In this document: positions 45,070-53,703 of the stretch, piece after piece
Position numbering within the stretch: position 1 is the stretch's first letter
Layout of the letters: each line of letters starts with the position of its first letter
Source of the DNA: Palsa-504 sp963808615
Lineage (GTDB): Bacteria; Actinomycetota; Actinomycetes; Streptosporangiales; Streptosporangiaceae
Length of the DNA stretch: 64,000 nucleotides
Assembly (NCBI GenBank): GCA_963808615.1
Contig: CAWEGV010000012.1
Location: forward strand, 992,001 to 1,056,000
Direction of reading: 5' to 3'
Translations under genes and position numbers: made by a program
Notes under the pieces: generated by a model
Seen by the model: only the letters and a program-made list of their open reading frames with translations
Told to the model about the DNA's origin: nothing
Database searches by the model: none

Positions 45070-45213
45070 GCGGACCGCCCGGTCAACCACACCGGGGTTG
45101 CTGCCTGCGGCCTTGCTTACCGCTACCCGCTCGCCACCCTCAATCTCAAGGATTTCAAGGACTTCGCCGAGCACCACGGGTGGCGGCTGCTCGAACCGTC
45201 GCCTGCAACATAG
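45070..45213 (+). pseudogene. VapC-like PIN-domain toxin, C-terminal remnant
   Basis: RPVNHTGVAACGLAYRYPLA followed by TLNLKDFKDFAEHHGWRLLE is the last third of a VapC PIN nuclease (the LATLNxKDF segment before the C-terminal strand). The two N-terminal catalytic acidic residues are not found upstream and no antitoxin gene is present. It ends at TAG 45213. Confidence 0.55.
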
Positions 45214-45344
45214 CTCGCGCACCGTGGACAGCGTGCACGGGAGCGCGGCCGCCGCGTGATGGTAACCGCGCCTGTCCGGCTGCTGTGGCACGGGAACGCC
45301 TGTCGGGCGGGTGCCTTCACCCCGGGTCGCCGGGCCACCTGGCG

Positions 45345-47252
45345 TCACCTTGTGACGGGCTTGCCTGTCCTCTGGTGCCTGACTGGCACGTGGTGAGATC
45401 CCGTTGGCCTGGCGGGCTGGCACCTGGCCGGGTCCCTTAATGCCCGGTGCTCGCCGTCGATCGCGGCGCGGTGGCGGTCGCGCAGTTCGATGATCCGCCG
45501 CCTGCGGGCAGAGACCAGCAGGCCTGGCGAGCCGAGGCGAACCACGGGGTAGGCCCCGGAGGGCTGGATGCCGGCCGCACGCATGATCTTGTAGCCGCGC
45601 TCGGCGACGCTCGACTGGCGCAGGCCGAAGTAGCCCATCAGGTCCTTGACCCGCAGGTCGCCCTGTCGCTGGCCGAAACGCTGGTTGCCCTGGCCGATCA
45701 CCCAGCACACCGCCGCCGCGATCGCCTCGAGCCTGCCTGGCGCCTGCAGCATGCTGGACAGGCCCGGCACGGCGCGGGCCAGCAGCCGCCGGCACGCCGT
45801 CCGGTACTCACCGCCAAGCAGCTCGTCGCAGCAGCGGTCGCAGGCGGCCAGCACCTGCCCGACCCGGTCCCGGGCGCCTGCGGGAACCTGGTCCCAGCCG
45901 AACTCCTCCTCTGGCAGCGGGACGTCGTCCAGCGAGTCGAGCGTGTCCTGGCCGCCGGCCTCCTCGGCGAGCTGGTCAAGACAATGCCGGTGAAAGCCGG
46001 ACGACTCATCTTCCCATTCCTGATCGTCGAGCACGCCCATCGCGGCCAGCAGTGCCATCGGGCCCTGCGGCCGCGGGGAGCGGATGACTCGCTGGTACTC
46101 CGGCTCATGCTTGTCGACCGCAGCGAGCGTCTGCTCGGTCAGCGTCGGCCTGATCTCGCGCTCCGCGTGGCAGAACCGGATGAACGCCCGCAGCAACGCC
46201 GGGGCCTTGCTCAGGTACCCCGGGTCGGCGACGATCTTGCGCGGGATCCAGTCGGCCAGCAAGATCTCCACCGCGACCGGGCTCCACCGCAGCGGGTCGC
46301 CCGGTCCGTAATCGGTGCCGAACCACAGGAACTGATCCAGCAGGTCCCGATGGTCAGGGTCGTCGAGCGGCCTGCCGAACGGCGAGCCGAAGAACCGGTT
46401 CGCCAGCTTCTGCTTCGCGGCCTTGCTCCATACCGGCCGGACATAGCCCGTCCCGCCCTCGGGCAGCAGCCGCAGCAGCCACTCGGTCAGCGGCCGCGAG
46501 GCCGGCCAGGTCTCGGTCTCGAACGGCGGGAAGGTGATCGCGCCCGACTCGATCGCCTGGCCAACCCGGGCTCGCGCGTCGGCCAGGCCGATGTCAGCGA
46601 ACCTCACATCCGGGTCGTCCATGGCCTCCCGCATGCGGCCGACGACATCACTGACCGGGCCCGGTACCGGGAAGGCGTCCTTTACCACGGTGCCGAGGTT
46701 GTGATCGATGTAGATGACCGCGGTCAGCTCGTGCCCCGGCATCCGCGCGGCGAGCAGCACGCTGTCCCCGTCGCCGAGCACGTGGCTGCTCTGCACCGCG
46801 CGGTAGACCGACGTGTCGCCCAACCCGGCCAGCCAGTCCGGCAGCGGATGTGGCCGCGCCGAAAGCGCCCGCCGGGCGCGGGCCCGGGTCAGCTCGTCCG
46901 GGCCGAGTTCAGCGACCGCGGCCAGCAGCGCCGTGGTCTCCGGCAGCACGACGTCCGCGAAGGACTCCAGCAACTGGGGCAGCGTGACAGGCTGTGGTCT
47001 CTCCGCGCGCTCGAACGGGTTCTGCCCGCGCGGGTCGATAGCGGCCAGCAGCGAGCTCACGTAGCCAAGGAAGTCAAGCGGCTCGCCGCCGGCCAGCAGG
47101 CGCCCGGCATCCGCCAGCAGGTCCGGCGCGCGGCTTCCGCGGGCCGGTACGGGGCGCCCCTTCGCCGGCCGTGCCTGGCGCCGGTGCCGGTCCTGCCCAG
47201 CCTGCCGGCCACGAGGGTGCGGGCGGCGTCCGCGCTTTGCCATAGACGGCAA
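45345..47252 (-). CDS. DUF6398-domain protein
   Basis: A 635-residue soluble protein. The N-terminal 45 residues are highly basic (KRGRRPHPRGRQAGQDRHRR). The middle part has mixed folds (SVLLAARMPGHELTAVIYID; HRDLLDQFLWFGTDYGPGDP). The C-terminal part LEAIAAAVCWVIGQGNQRFG with VKDLMGYFGLRQSSVAERGY matches what I know as the DUF6398 region. There it has an HTH-like look (DLMGYFGLRQSSVAERG), so nucleic acid binding is possible. Function unknown. The frame is intact from ATG 47252; ATG 47243 is an alternative. Confidence 0.7.
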   Translation of the reverse strand: MPSMAKRGRRPHPRGRQAGQDRHRRQARPAKGRPVPARGSRAPDLLADAGRLLAGGEPLDFLGYVSSLLAAIDPRGQNPFERAERPQPVTLPQLLESFADVVLPETTALLAAVAELGPDELTRARARRALSARPHPLPDWLAGLGDTSVYRAVQSSHVLGDGDSVLLAARMPGHELTAVIYIDHNLGTVVKDAFPVPGPVSDVVGRMREAMDDPDVRFADIGLADARARVGQAIESGAITFPPFETETWPASRPLTEWLLRLLPEGGTGYVRPVWSKAAKQKLANRFFGSPFGRPLDDPDHRDLLDQFLWFGTDYGPGDPLRWSPVAVEILLADWIPRKIVADPGYLSKAPALLRAFIRFCHAEREIRPTLTEQTLAAVDKHEPEYQRVIRSPRPQGPMALLAAMGVLDDQEWEDESSGFHRHCLDQLAEEAGGQDTLDSLDDVPLPEEEFGWDQVPAGARDRVGQVLAACDRCCDELLGGEYRTACRRLLARAVPGLSSMLQAPGRLEAIAAAVCWVIGQGNQRFGQRQGDLRVKDLMGYFGLRQSSVAERGYKIMRAAGIQPSGAYPVVRLGSPGLLVSARRRRIIELRDRHRAAIDGEHRALRDPARCQPARPTGSHHVPVRHQRTGKPVTR

Positions 47253-47283
47253 CCTACCGGACCCGCCCGATCAGCGTCCCTTC

Positions 47284-47470
47284 CGCCGCGACGGACCTGG
47301 AGATCCACGACACCGTTTTGATCGCGGCGGTGTTCTGCATGTTCAACCGGTACGTCGACGGGCTGGCCACGACCGCTCCTGATGATCCTGCCCTGTACGC
47401 CGCCGGGGCCCAGCGCCTCATCAAGCACGGCTACCTGCCGCGATCCGCTGAACCCAGTCGCCGGGACTGA
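47284..47470 (+). pseudogene. AhpD-like peroxidase-related protein, C-terminal fragment
   Basis: The frame reads ATDLEIHDTVLIAAVFCMFN, then RYVDGLATTAPDDPALYAAG and AQRLIKHGYLP, the end of a peroxidase-related AhpD-family protein (FCMFNRYVDGLAT is characteristic). The N-terminal CxxC part is missing. It lies divergently next to the DUF6398 gene. Confidence 0.6.
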
Positions 47471-47706
47471 CCGCAACTGGCCGCTCCGCAGCCCTATCGG
47501 CCGGCTCGGCCAGCCAGCGATCTCGCGCCACAAGCGACGCCTCGCGGAAACGCAGGAGCGATAGGCCCCGCCCGATCGGCGGCAGATGGAGGATGGGTCC
47601 AGCGAGACACCACGCTAGTCTGAAGCGCTCACAAAGCAGTTGGGGATCCGCAGGACGAGGTTCAGGGCGAGATAGTGGGGTCAGCGCAGCGTCGGAGGAG
47701 GATACG

Positions 47707-48160
47707 TTGGCTGTCTGGGCTTCCTTGATCTCCGCGGCTTTCGGACTACTCGCCGGGGGAGCCGCCACATACTTCACTACTCGCGCTCAACTTCGGGTGG
47801 AGGCAGAACATGCCTACGATCGCTCACTTCGCGATCTTCGGCCCCCGCATTATCAGCGCCTCTTCCATCTCACCCGTGTGATGCCAAGAGAATGGTTGCC
47901 TTCAACTATCCCCCGCAAGGTGGACGTCATCTCAATTCGGGAGCCTTCGGGACTGGTATTTCGGCGAAGACAGCGGCGGCATGTTTCTCTCGCAGCCCGC
48001 TCGCGAACCCAGGGGAGCTTTCCCGCGTTCGGTGTTCAAGTTCCTCTCGGACACAGGGGCTGGTGAACTTCCGCGCCGCTTGAGCATGCGGCCGTGCGGC
48101 CCGATCGGGGCCGTTCGGCGCCTGGCGGCCTGCCGTCTGCCGGCCCGGGGACGGCCGTGA
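47707..48160 (+). pseudogene. Single-helix membrane protein, frameshifted
   Basis: TTG 47707, with GGAGGAGG 6 nt upstream, opens LAVWASLISAAFGLLAGGAA, an N-terminal membrane helix, followed by YFTTRAQLRVEAEHAYDRSL and HYQRLFHLTRVMPREWLP. Near 47945 the frame shifts: the natural continuation is DWYFGEDSGGMFLSQPARE, which runs to TGA 48160. The joined product would be about 150 residues with a cytoplasmic helical domain. Function unknown. Confidence 0.5.
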
Positions 48161-48229
48161 CTGCCCCGCTCATCGCCCCCGTCGTCCCCTCGGGGCCAGC
48201 CCGGTACGGCTGGTGCCAGAATAAGGAAG

Positions 48230-49135
48230 GTGGACACTGCCCAATCCGAGAAGGTCAGGACCGGCCGCGGCTTCTTCGCTGCCCTTGACCAGAGCGGTGG
48301 CAGCACGCCCAAGGCGCTGGCCGGCTACGGAATCGGGCGGGACCGCTACAGCTCCGACGCCGAGATGTTCGACCTGGTGCACGCCATGCGGACCCGGGTG
48401 CTGACCAGCCCGGCGTTTGATGGCTCGCGCGTGCTCGCGGCGATCTTGTTCGGCCAGACCATGGAACGGGACGTCAACGGCGTCCCCACGGCGCGGTATC
48501 TGTGGGACGAGAAGAACGTGGTGCCGTTCCTGAAAGTCGACAAGGGGCTTGCCCCCGAGCAGGACGGCGTGCAGCTCATGAAGCCGATCGACACCCTCGA
48601 TGATCTGCTCGAGCGCGCGCAGCGGCACCAGATCTTCGGTACCAAGATGCGGTCGGTGATCAACAACGCCGACGAGGCCGGGATCTCGGCGATCGCCGAC
48701 CAGCAGTTCGACTACGCGAGCCGGATCCTGGCCGCCGGCCTGGTGCCGATCCTCGAGCCCGAAGTCAGCATCTCCAGCCCGCGCAAAGAGCAGGCTGAGA
48801 CGCTGCTGCGCGACGCCATCACCAAGCACGTCGAGGCGCTGCCTGAGAGCGCGACGGTGATGCTGAAGATCACCATCCCGGGCCGGCCTGGCCTGTACGG
48901 CGACCTGGCGTCTGACCCACGCGTCCTGCGGGTCGTCGCCTTGTCGGGCGGCTACAGCCGTGACGAGGCCTGCGCCCGGCTCGCACGCGATCCCACCCTT
49001 ATCGCCAGCTTCTCCCGCGCGCTTCTCGAAGGGCTGACCGAAGACCACACCGACGAGCAGTTCAACGCCCGGCTCGAGTCGTCGATCGAGCAGATCTACC
49101 AGGCGTCAGTACACAAGCAGCTGGCCAGCCCCTGA
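48230..49135 (+). CDS. Class I fructose-bisphosphate aldolase
   Basis: A 301-residue glycolytic aldolase of the Schiff-base type. The active-site lysine is Lys213 in MLKITIP. LVPILEPEVSI holds the conserved Glu residues, and the N-terminus GFFAALDQSGGSTPKAL is characteristic. It cleaves fructose 1,6-bisphosphate to two triose phosphates; many actinomycetes also have the class II enzyme. GTG 48230 is the start. A 7-bp hairpin (GCCCGCC/GGCGGGC, 49136-49157) directly after the stop is a likely terminator. Confidence 0.93.
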   Translation: MDTAQSEKVRTGRGFFAALDQSGGSTPKALAGYGIGRDRYSSDAEMFDLVHAMRTRVLTSPAFDGSRVLAAILFGQTMERDVNGVPTARYLWDEKNVVPFLKVDKGLAPEQDGVQLMKPIDTLDDLLERAQRHQIFGTKMRSVINNADEAGISAIADQQFDYASRILAAGLVPILEPEVSISSPRKEQAETLLRDAITKHVEALPESATVMLKITIPGRPGLYGDLASDPRVLRVVALSGGYSRDEACARLARDPTLIASFSRALLEGLTEDHTDEQFNARLESSIEQIYQASVHKQLASP

Positions 49136-49157
49136 GCCCGCCGAGGTCATGGCGGGC
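49136..49157 (+). terminator. Hairpin after the aldolase gene
   Basis: GCCCGCC (49136-49142) pairs with GGCGGGC (49151-49157) over an 8-nt loop, one base after the stop codon. Confidence 0.5.
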
Positions 49158-49721
49158 ACCCGAGATTGCCGCCGGCTCGCCCGAGAACACCGCATCGCGG
49201 TGACGACGCGATCAGCAAGAGGATCTGACCCGCCCGCCAACGTCGCCAGACCGGCTGCCACCATTTCGGCGCGCGCGACTCAACTGCCTTATCTCCTATG
49301 TCGCCTCCGGCCCGCGGCGGTCTGGCTCCTGCTGTTATAGCCGGAGCCGCGCATACAGCCAGCTGGCATGCCGCAGACCTAAGTGAGGCTCCGCCACCCG
49401 ATACCCGGTGGTCCTGGGACGTACCTCAACGCGGCAGAAGCGGACATCCGACCCGAAAGCGCCCATGCATGAATATACGGCCGGTGGGTCGCTCGTCGGT
49501 TGGCCAGTAACTGCGGCCGCCAGGCGGCCAACTACGCGAAGCCCAGGTGGATAGCCGCGCGCCGACCGCCGTCCGGTATCGTGTGACACGCCGCGAGAAT
49601 GATCCTCGACGTCATGCCGAACGGGTTGATCTGGGCGGGCGTGCGTGGTTGGTGTTCGTCTGCCCGTGTGCCGTCGGCTGGCGAGGGGCCGGTCAGGTGT
49701 GCGGGCGGAGGCGAGGATGCC
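49158..49721. other. Intergenic stretch
   Basis: No gene with recognisable character between aldolase and cyclase genes. GGCGAGG precedes the cyclase start. Confidence 0.4.
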
Positions 49722-50099
49722 ATGGGTGCTGAGCAGAACAAGCTGCTTGTCCGCCGGCTGGTGGAGGGGATCAATAACGGAAGTCTCGAGGTGCTGGACG
49801 AGGTGGCAGACGGCGGGTTTGCCCGGGCGGCGCGGCAGTGGATCGGGCCGTTCCGGGAGTCTTTCCCCGATTTCCGGATGGAGATCCTCGACCTGATCGC
49901 TGATGAGGAGAAGGTGGCCGCGCATTTCCGGTGCTCGGGCACTCACCTGGGCGAGTGGCGGGGACAGCGGCCGTCGGGCCGGCGGTTCTGCGATGTCGAT
50001 GAGATCTACATCTACCGGGTGCGCGGCGGGAAGCTGGCGGCCGCGACCGGGGTGGAGGATAACCCGGCGAGGATGCGCCAGCTGGGCCTTCCGGCGTGA
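49722..50099 (+). CDS. SnoaL-like ester cyclase family protein
   Basis: A 125-residue NTF2-fold protein: GAEQNKLLVRRLVEGINNGS, PFRESFPDFRMEILDLIADE, EKVAAHFRCSGTHLGEW, then DVDEIYIYRVRGGKLAAATG and ED. This is the SnoaL-like polyketide cyclase pattern (FPDF, G.H.G.W). Stand-alone members often have no known substrate. ATG 49722 was chosen because the family match begins there; the frame is open from 49599. Confidence 0.8.
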   Translation: MGAEQNKLLVRRLVEGINNGSLEVLDEVADGGFARAARQWIGPFRESFPDFRMEILDLIADEEKVAAHFRCSGTHLGEWRGQRPSGRRFCDVDEIYIYRVRGGKLAAATGVEDNPARMRQLGLPA

Positions 50100-50138
50100 C
50101 AGCGGCTGCCTTGGGGCGGCTCCCGGCGAGCCGGGGGA

Positions 50139-50630
50139 TCATGATTGTTGGCTGGGCGGCGTCCCGTGGCGGCGGGCTGGCGGCCCGGGGGTGGCGGCCG
50201 CCAGGACGGTCCAGCTGAGCAGGGCGAGCAGGGTGATCGTCTCGATGATCAGGGTCTGGACAACGTAGGACGCCGAGAGCGATTCCTTGAAGCCGAACAG
50301 GCCGACGGTGAGGCTGATGAGCAGGGCACCGAGGTCGCTGACGATGTAGCCGGCGGCCAGCAGCCCGGCCAGCGGCCGCGCCCTGGCCAGGAGCGCGGCG
50401 GCGAGGGCGAATCCGGCCACCGCATCGGCCAGGAACAGCGGCCCGTCGGTGGGGATCTGCCGGTAGCCCTCGGCCCACAGGTGCAGGTGGATGTAGCCGA
50501 TCCAGGCCAGCAGCGCCGCGCACGCCAGGCGCAGCAGCAGCGCGACGGCCCGGCGGCCGGTCCCCCGTGCCGTGTCGTGGCGGCGGGGGGAGGCGAGCCG
50601 GCGCAGCCGGAGTGCGGTGGTTTGGGTCAT
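50139..50630 (-). CDS. Four-helix membrane protein
   Basis: A 163-residue integral membrane protein with four hydrophobic segments: LLLRLACAALLAWIGYIHLH, DAVAGFALAAALLARARPLA, LAAGYIVSDLGALLISLTVG, and IIETITLLALLSWTVLAA. The N-terminus is basic (cytoplasmic side). It resembles small actinobacterial membrane proteins of unknown role. It is the last of three minus-strand genes (51613 to 50139) that encode membrane or exported proteins. Confidence 0.65.
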   Translation of the reverse strand: MTQTTALRLRRLASPRRHDTARGTGRRAVALLLRLACAALLAWIGYIHLHLWAEGYRQIPTDGPLFLADAVAGFALAAALLARARPLAGLLAAGYIVSDLGALLISLTVGLFGFKESLSASYVVQTLIIETITLLALLSWTVLAAATPGPPARRHGTPPSQQS

Positions 50631-50670
50631 CGTGACGTCCTTCTCATGAGCAGACTGGATGTGATTTCGA

Positions 50671-51270
50671 CTAGCGGACCTGGTAGGCGGCCACCGCCCG
50701 GAACAGCAGCGGGCTGGCCTGGGCCCAGGCGGCGCCGGGGGCGGCGGCGACGATGACGCTGGCGCTGGCCCGTCCTTGGACCAGGCAGGCGATCTCCTGG
50801 TAGCGGTGGGCGCCGATCCGGGTGACGTAGGTGTCGATGACGCAGGATCCGGTGCCGCCGAGGAAGGCCACGTCCTGGGCGGCGGCCAGCTCGCGGGCCG
50901 AGGCCGCGTCGTCGGCGGTCAGCAGGGCCAGCCGGAACGCGGCCCAGCCGCGCAGCTGCTCGTCGCCTTGCCGGGGTGTGGCGTTGAGGTAGAGCCGGTA
51001 AGCTCCCCCCGGGCTGACCTGGGCGGCGGACACGGCGTCGGCGTCGCCGCTGACCGGCCGCAGCGAGGGCGGGTAGGACAGCACCGCGGTCCCGTTGGGC
51101 AGGGTGCGGTGCGGCCACCCGGCCGGCGCCGCCGCCGGGACGAGCGGGGGAAACGCTGGTCCCGGCGAGCCCCCGAGCACGGCGAACGCGGCGACCGCGA
51201 CGGCAACGGCGGCCACGGAGGCCAGCACGGCCAGCGCGGGCCTGGCGCGAAGCGAAGGGTGGGCGGTCAT
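50671..51270 (-). CDS. Exported or membrane-anchored hypothetical protein
   Basis: A 199-residue protein with an N-terminal hydrophobic segment (ALAVLASVAAVAVAVAAFAV) that serves as anchor or signal. The outer part contains LPNGTAVLSYPPSLRPVSGD, GGAYRLYLNATPRQGDEQLR and GGTGSCVIDTYVTRIGAHRY. This is the style of actinobacterial extracytoplasmic proteins of unknown role. It precedes the four-helix protein by 40 bp and follows the lipoprotein by 19 bp, so the three genes are likely one operon. The stop is TAG. Confidence 0.65.
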   Translation of the reverse strand: MTAHPSLRARPALAVLASVAAVAVAVAAFAVLGGSPGPAFPPLVPAAAPAGWPHRTLPNGTAVLSYPPSLRPVSGDADAVSAAQVSPGGAYRLYLNATPRQGDEQLRGWAAFRLALLTADDAASARELAAAQDVAFLGGTGSCVIDTYVTRIGAHRYQEIACLVQGRASASVIVAAAPGAAWAQASPLLFRAVAAYQVR

Positions 51271-51289
51271 CGGGTCTCCTGGGGGCCGG

Positions 51290-51613
51290 CTAGAGGTTGC
51301 CGTCGCCGTCGCTCGGGCCGCCGTTGTTGTCCGGATCGTGGTCGCCGCCGTTGCCCTGCGGGATGGGATTGGCGGGTGAGGCGGGCGCCTTGGTCGCCGG
51401 GGCGGGCGCGGTGGTCGCCGGGGCGGGCGCGGTAGTGGCGGGCGGGGGCGCCGGCGTGGTCACTGAGGCATGCGCCGCAGCCGAATGGTGAGGCTGGGCC
51501 GTGGCGGCCGGCCTGGCCCCGGCGTGCTGTGCGGTCACGGCGGTGCCGCAGCCCGCGGCCAGGACCGCGAGCAGGGCGGCGGCCGCGGCCGATCGGATCA
51601 GGGTGAACGACAT
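51290..51613 (-). CDS. Putative lipoprotein, Ala/Pro/Thr-rich
   Basis: A 107-residue protein. The signal peptide ends in the lipobox LAAGC (Cys22), so it should be lipid-anchored on the outer face. The rest is unfolded-looking, with repeated APAPATT/APAPATK units and an acidic C-terminus (GGDHDPDNNGGPSDGDGNL). It is probably a wall-spanning spacer or a cation-binding tail; no enzyme domain. ATG 51613 begins the signal sequence. Confidence 0.7.
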   Translation of the reverse strand: MSFTLIRSAAAAALLAVLAAGCGTAVTAQHAGARPAATAQPHHSAAAHASVTTPAPPPATTAPAPATTAPAPATKAPASPANPIPQGNGGDHDPDNNGGPSDGDGNL

Positions 51614-51650
51614 GATGGGTCCTTCCGGTTCATATGGTCTGGAAGCGGCG

Positions 51651-51681
51651 GCGGCCGTGCTTGCACTTGTGGCACGGCCGC
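51651..51681 (-). terminator. Hairpin between yceI and the lipoprotein gene
   Basis: GCGGCCGTGC and GCACGGCCGC form a perfect 10-bp stem with an 11-nt loop. On the minus strand it lies 82 bp after the yceI stop and 38 bp before the lipoprotein start. It may end yceI transcription or act in the lipoprotein leader. Confidence 0.5.
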
Positions 51682-51762
51682 GCGCGTGACGCGGTTCTGC
51701 CTGGCCGCCGCAGATCTGCTTCGGGTTTTCTGAGGGTTTGCTGAAGATCCGGCCGCAGCTGG

Positions 51763-52386
51763 CTACGCGGCGGGCGCATCGCGCTCGGCCGGGCTGGCGG
51801 GTGGCGGGGGCTGGAGGACGGCTTCGGCCTGGATCTCGATGCGGATGTCCTTGGAGACCAGCAGGCCGCCACCGTCGAGCGGCATGTTCCAGGTCAGGCC
51901 CCAGTCCTCGCGGTTGAGGGTGCCTTCGGCGGTGAAGATGGCCCGCTGGCCGCCCCACGGGTCGGCGACGTGGCCGAGGTATTCGGCCTGCAGGGTGACC
52001 GGCCGGGTGACGCTGCGTATGGTCAGTTCGCCTGCCAGCAGCCCGCGGGTGCCCTGCCAGCCTGTGGCACGGCCGCAGAAGGCGGCGGTGGGGTGGCGGG
52101 CGGCGTCGAAGAAGTCCGGGGAGCGGAGGTGGTCATCGCGGGCCTGGCTGCCGGACTGGACCGAGGCCATCTCGATGATGACCTCGGCGGTGGACTCGCC
52201 GGGCTCCTCGGCCACGACGATCGCCCCGGTCACGCCGGTGAACCGACCGCGGACCTTCGTCAGCATGAAGTGTCGGCCGATGAAGGCGACCTCGGTGTGA
52301 CCGGGGTCGATCTGCCACCGGCCGGGGGCCGGGAGCTCGGCCCCGGCCAGGGTGCGGATGGCCGCCGCGGCCTTCGTGTTGGTCAT
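51763..52386 (-). CDS. YceI-family protein
   Basis: A 207-residue lipocalin-like protein. The pattern WQIDPGHTEVAFIGRHFMLT followed by KVRGRFTGVTGAIVV is the YceI start, and ITRPVTLQ-like RSVTRPVTLQAEYLGHVADP with EGTLNREDWGLTWNMPLDGG is the end. YceI proteins bind isoprenoids or lipids in a beta-barrel. There is no signal peptide, so this one is cytoplasmic, as usual in actinomycetes. It is divergent from a marR gene, with repeated GCACGCAC boxes between. Confidence 0.88.
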   Translation of the reverse strand: MTNTKAAAAIRTLAGAELPAPGRWQIDPGHTEVAFIGRHFMLTKVRGRFTGVTGAIVVAEEPGESTAEVIIEMASVQSGSQARDDHLRSPDFFDAARHPTAAFCGRATGWQGTRGLLAGELTIRSVTRPVTLQAEYLGHVADPWGGQRAIFTAEGTLNREDWGLTWNMPLDGGGLLVSKDIRIEIQAEAVLQPPPPASPAERDAPAA

Positions 52387-52465
52387 TTATATGCCCCTCA
52401 ATAGGTGGGTGTGCACGCACATAATATAGGTGCTCGCGCACGCACGCAAGTGGTAGGATGGCGGC
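52387..52465. promoter_or_regulatory. Divergent yceI-marR control region with repeated GCACGCAC
   Basis: GCACGCAC occurs about at 52413-52420 and again near 52437-52446, on either side of the AT-rich TAATATA that can serve as -10 element. The first copy is part of TGTGCACGCACA, nearly palindromic. This is a plausible MarR operator controlling both genes. Confidence 0.5.
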
Positions 52466-52939
52466 ATGACCGAAGACCGGGAAGACCCGGAGGTGGCGGC
52501 GTGGCGCGGGCTGCTGGTCGCGCACAGCCGGCTGGTACCGGCCGTGGAAGCGGACCTGCGGGCGGCCGGCCAGGTGAGCTTGTCCTGGTATGACGTGCTG
52601 CTGGAACTCAACGCTGCGCCCGGCCGCCGGCTGCGGATGAGTGAGCTGGGCCAGCGGGCGGTCCTCAGCCGGACCCGGGTGAGCCGGGTCGTCGACGAGC
52701 TGGCCGCCGCCGGGCTGGCCGAGCGGCAGCCCGACCAGGCCGACGGGCGGTCCAGCTTCGCCGTCCTCACTCCGGCCGGCCGGAACGCGCTCCGCCGCGC
52801 CTGGCCGGTGTACCGGGAGGCGATCCGGCGGCGGCTCGGTTCCAGTCTCACCGCCCAGCAATGCCGTGAACTGGCCGTACTGCTCGAGCAGGCCGTCGCC
52901 GGCGCTGACATCCGCCTGCCCGGGACGGCGGGCCGCTAG
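52466..52939 (+). CDS. MarR-family transcription regulator
   Basis: A 157-residue MarR protein of full length. SLSWYDVLLELNAAPGRRLR, MSELGQRAVLSRTRVSRVVD (HTH) and ELAAAGLAERQPDQADGRSS followed by FAVLTPAGR (wing) are all present. It probably represses the divergent yceI gene and itself until a phenolic or oxidative ligand binds. ATG 52466 is the start; the stop is TAG. Confidence 0.88.
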   Translation: MTEDREDPEVAAWRGLLVAHSRLVPAVEADLRAAGQVSLSWYDVLLELNAAPGRRLRMSELGQRAVLSRTRVSRVVDELAAAGLAERQPDQADGRSSFAVLTPAGRNALRRAWPVYREAIRRRLGSSLTAQQCRELAVLLEQAVAGADIRLPGTAGR

Positions 52940-52996
52940 CATCCCGCTAGCCGGCGCCGTCGGCCGGCGTGTTAGCGCGGCGCTACCGGCCGTCCA

Positions 52997-53230
52997 TGCC
53001 AGGGCCGCGGGTGGACTTCGAGTCCCCCGCCGTCGTACCGGGTAACCAGTTCGGCGCCCTGCTGGTCACGGCCGGGCTCGGCCGGCCACTCGGGTATGCC
53101 CTGATCTCGCTGCTCGCGCTGAACGGGCTTCGCGTGTCAGAGGCCACCGACGCCGACATCGAGCGCCTGGGCTTGGAACGCGGGCACCGGACCCTAACGA
53201 TCACCGGTAGGGCGGCAAGGTTGTCAAGCG
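52997..53230 (+). pseudogene. Tyrosine recombinase/integrase fragment
   Basis: The frame reads VDFESPAVVPGNQFGALLVT, AGLGRPLGYALISLLALNGL and RVSEATDADIERLGLERGHR, then TLTIT. Arg in LNGLRVSEA is the first catalytic Arg of tyrosine recombinases. A shift near 53208 turns the expected KGGKVVK into nonsense, and the sequence then meets the 3' end of the truncated marR. The His-x-x-Arg and Tyr parts are missing. Confidence 0.75.
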
Positions 53231-53703
53231 CGGCGGGGGCCTGGTTTGACGCGGCCTGCGGAGGATGGCTTTTCCTCCTCCTGCGGTGGCAAGGTGATGC
53301 TGAGCTTGCGGAGCAGGCCGGCGAGCTGGCGCTGTTCTGCCGCCGACAGTCCGCTCAGGATGCGCCACTCGTTGGCCACATGCCGGGCGGCGGCCGTGTC
53401 GATGAGGCTGCGGCCATGGGAAGTCAGCGCGATCAGGACGCCGCGGCGGTCGCCTGGGTCGGGCTCGCGGGTCACGTAGCCGGCCGCTTCGAGCCGGTCG
53501 AGTCGTTTGGTGGTGCCGGAGGTGGTCAGCATCAAGGTGGCGGCGAAGTCGGTCGGGCGCAGCCGGTAGGGCGGCCCCGCGCGGCGCAGTGTCGCCAGGA
53601 CGTCGTACCAGCCGGGCTCGAGGCCGCTGGCGGCGTAGACGGGCGCGGGCCCCGCCGCCAGTGGGAGTAAGGAATGGTGCCGGGCAGGCTGGGGGCCCGG
53701 CTG
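53224..53703 (-). pseudogene. MarR-family regulator lacking its start
   Basis: The frame is a good MarR protein from GLEPGWYDVLATLRRAGPPY, RLRPTDFAATLMLTTSGTTK (HTH) and RLDRLEAAGYVTREPDPGDR to the C-terminal dimer helix. Upstream of the HTH there is no ATG, GTG or TTG before the in-frame TGA at 53706-53704, so the first 20 or so residues are lost. TTG 53535 would remove the front of the domain. It is truncated at the junction with the NTF2-like gene. Confidence 0.65.

Noticed and set aside
45447..47321. A 624-residue frame antisense to the DUF6398 gene
   Set aside because: Shadow frame; low-complexity Arg/Gln/Leu content and no recognisable domain.
51411..51460. A tandem DNA repeat of special interest in the lipoprotein gene
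   Set aside because: It simply encodes the repeated Ala/Pro/Thr spacer units usual in such lipoproteins.
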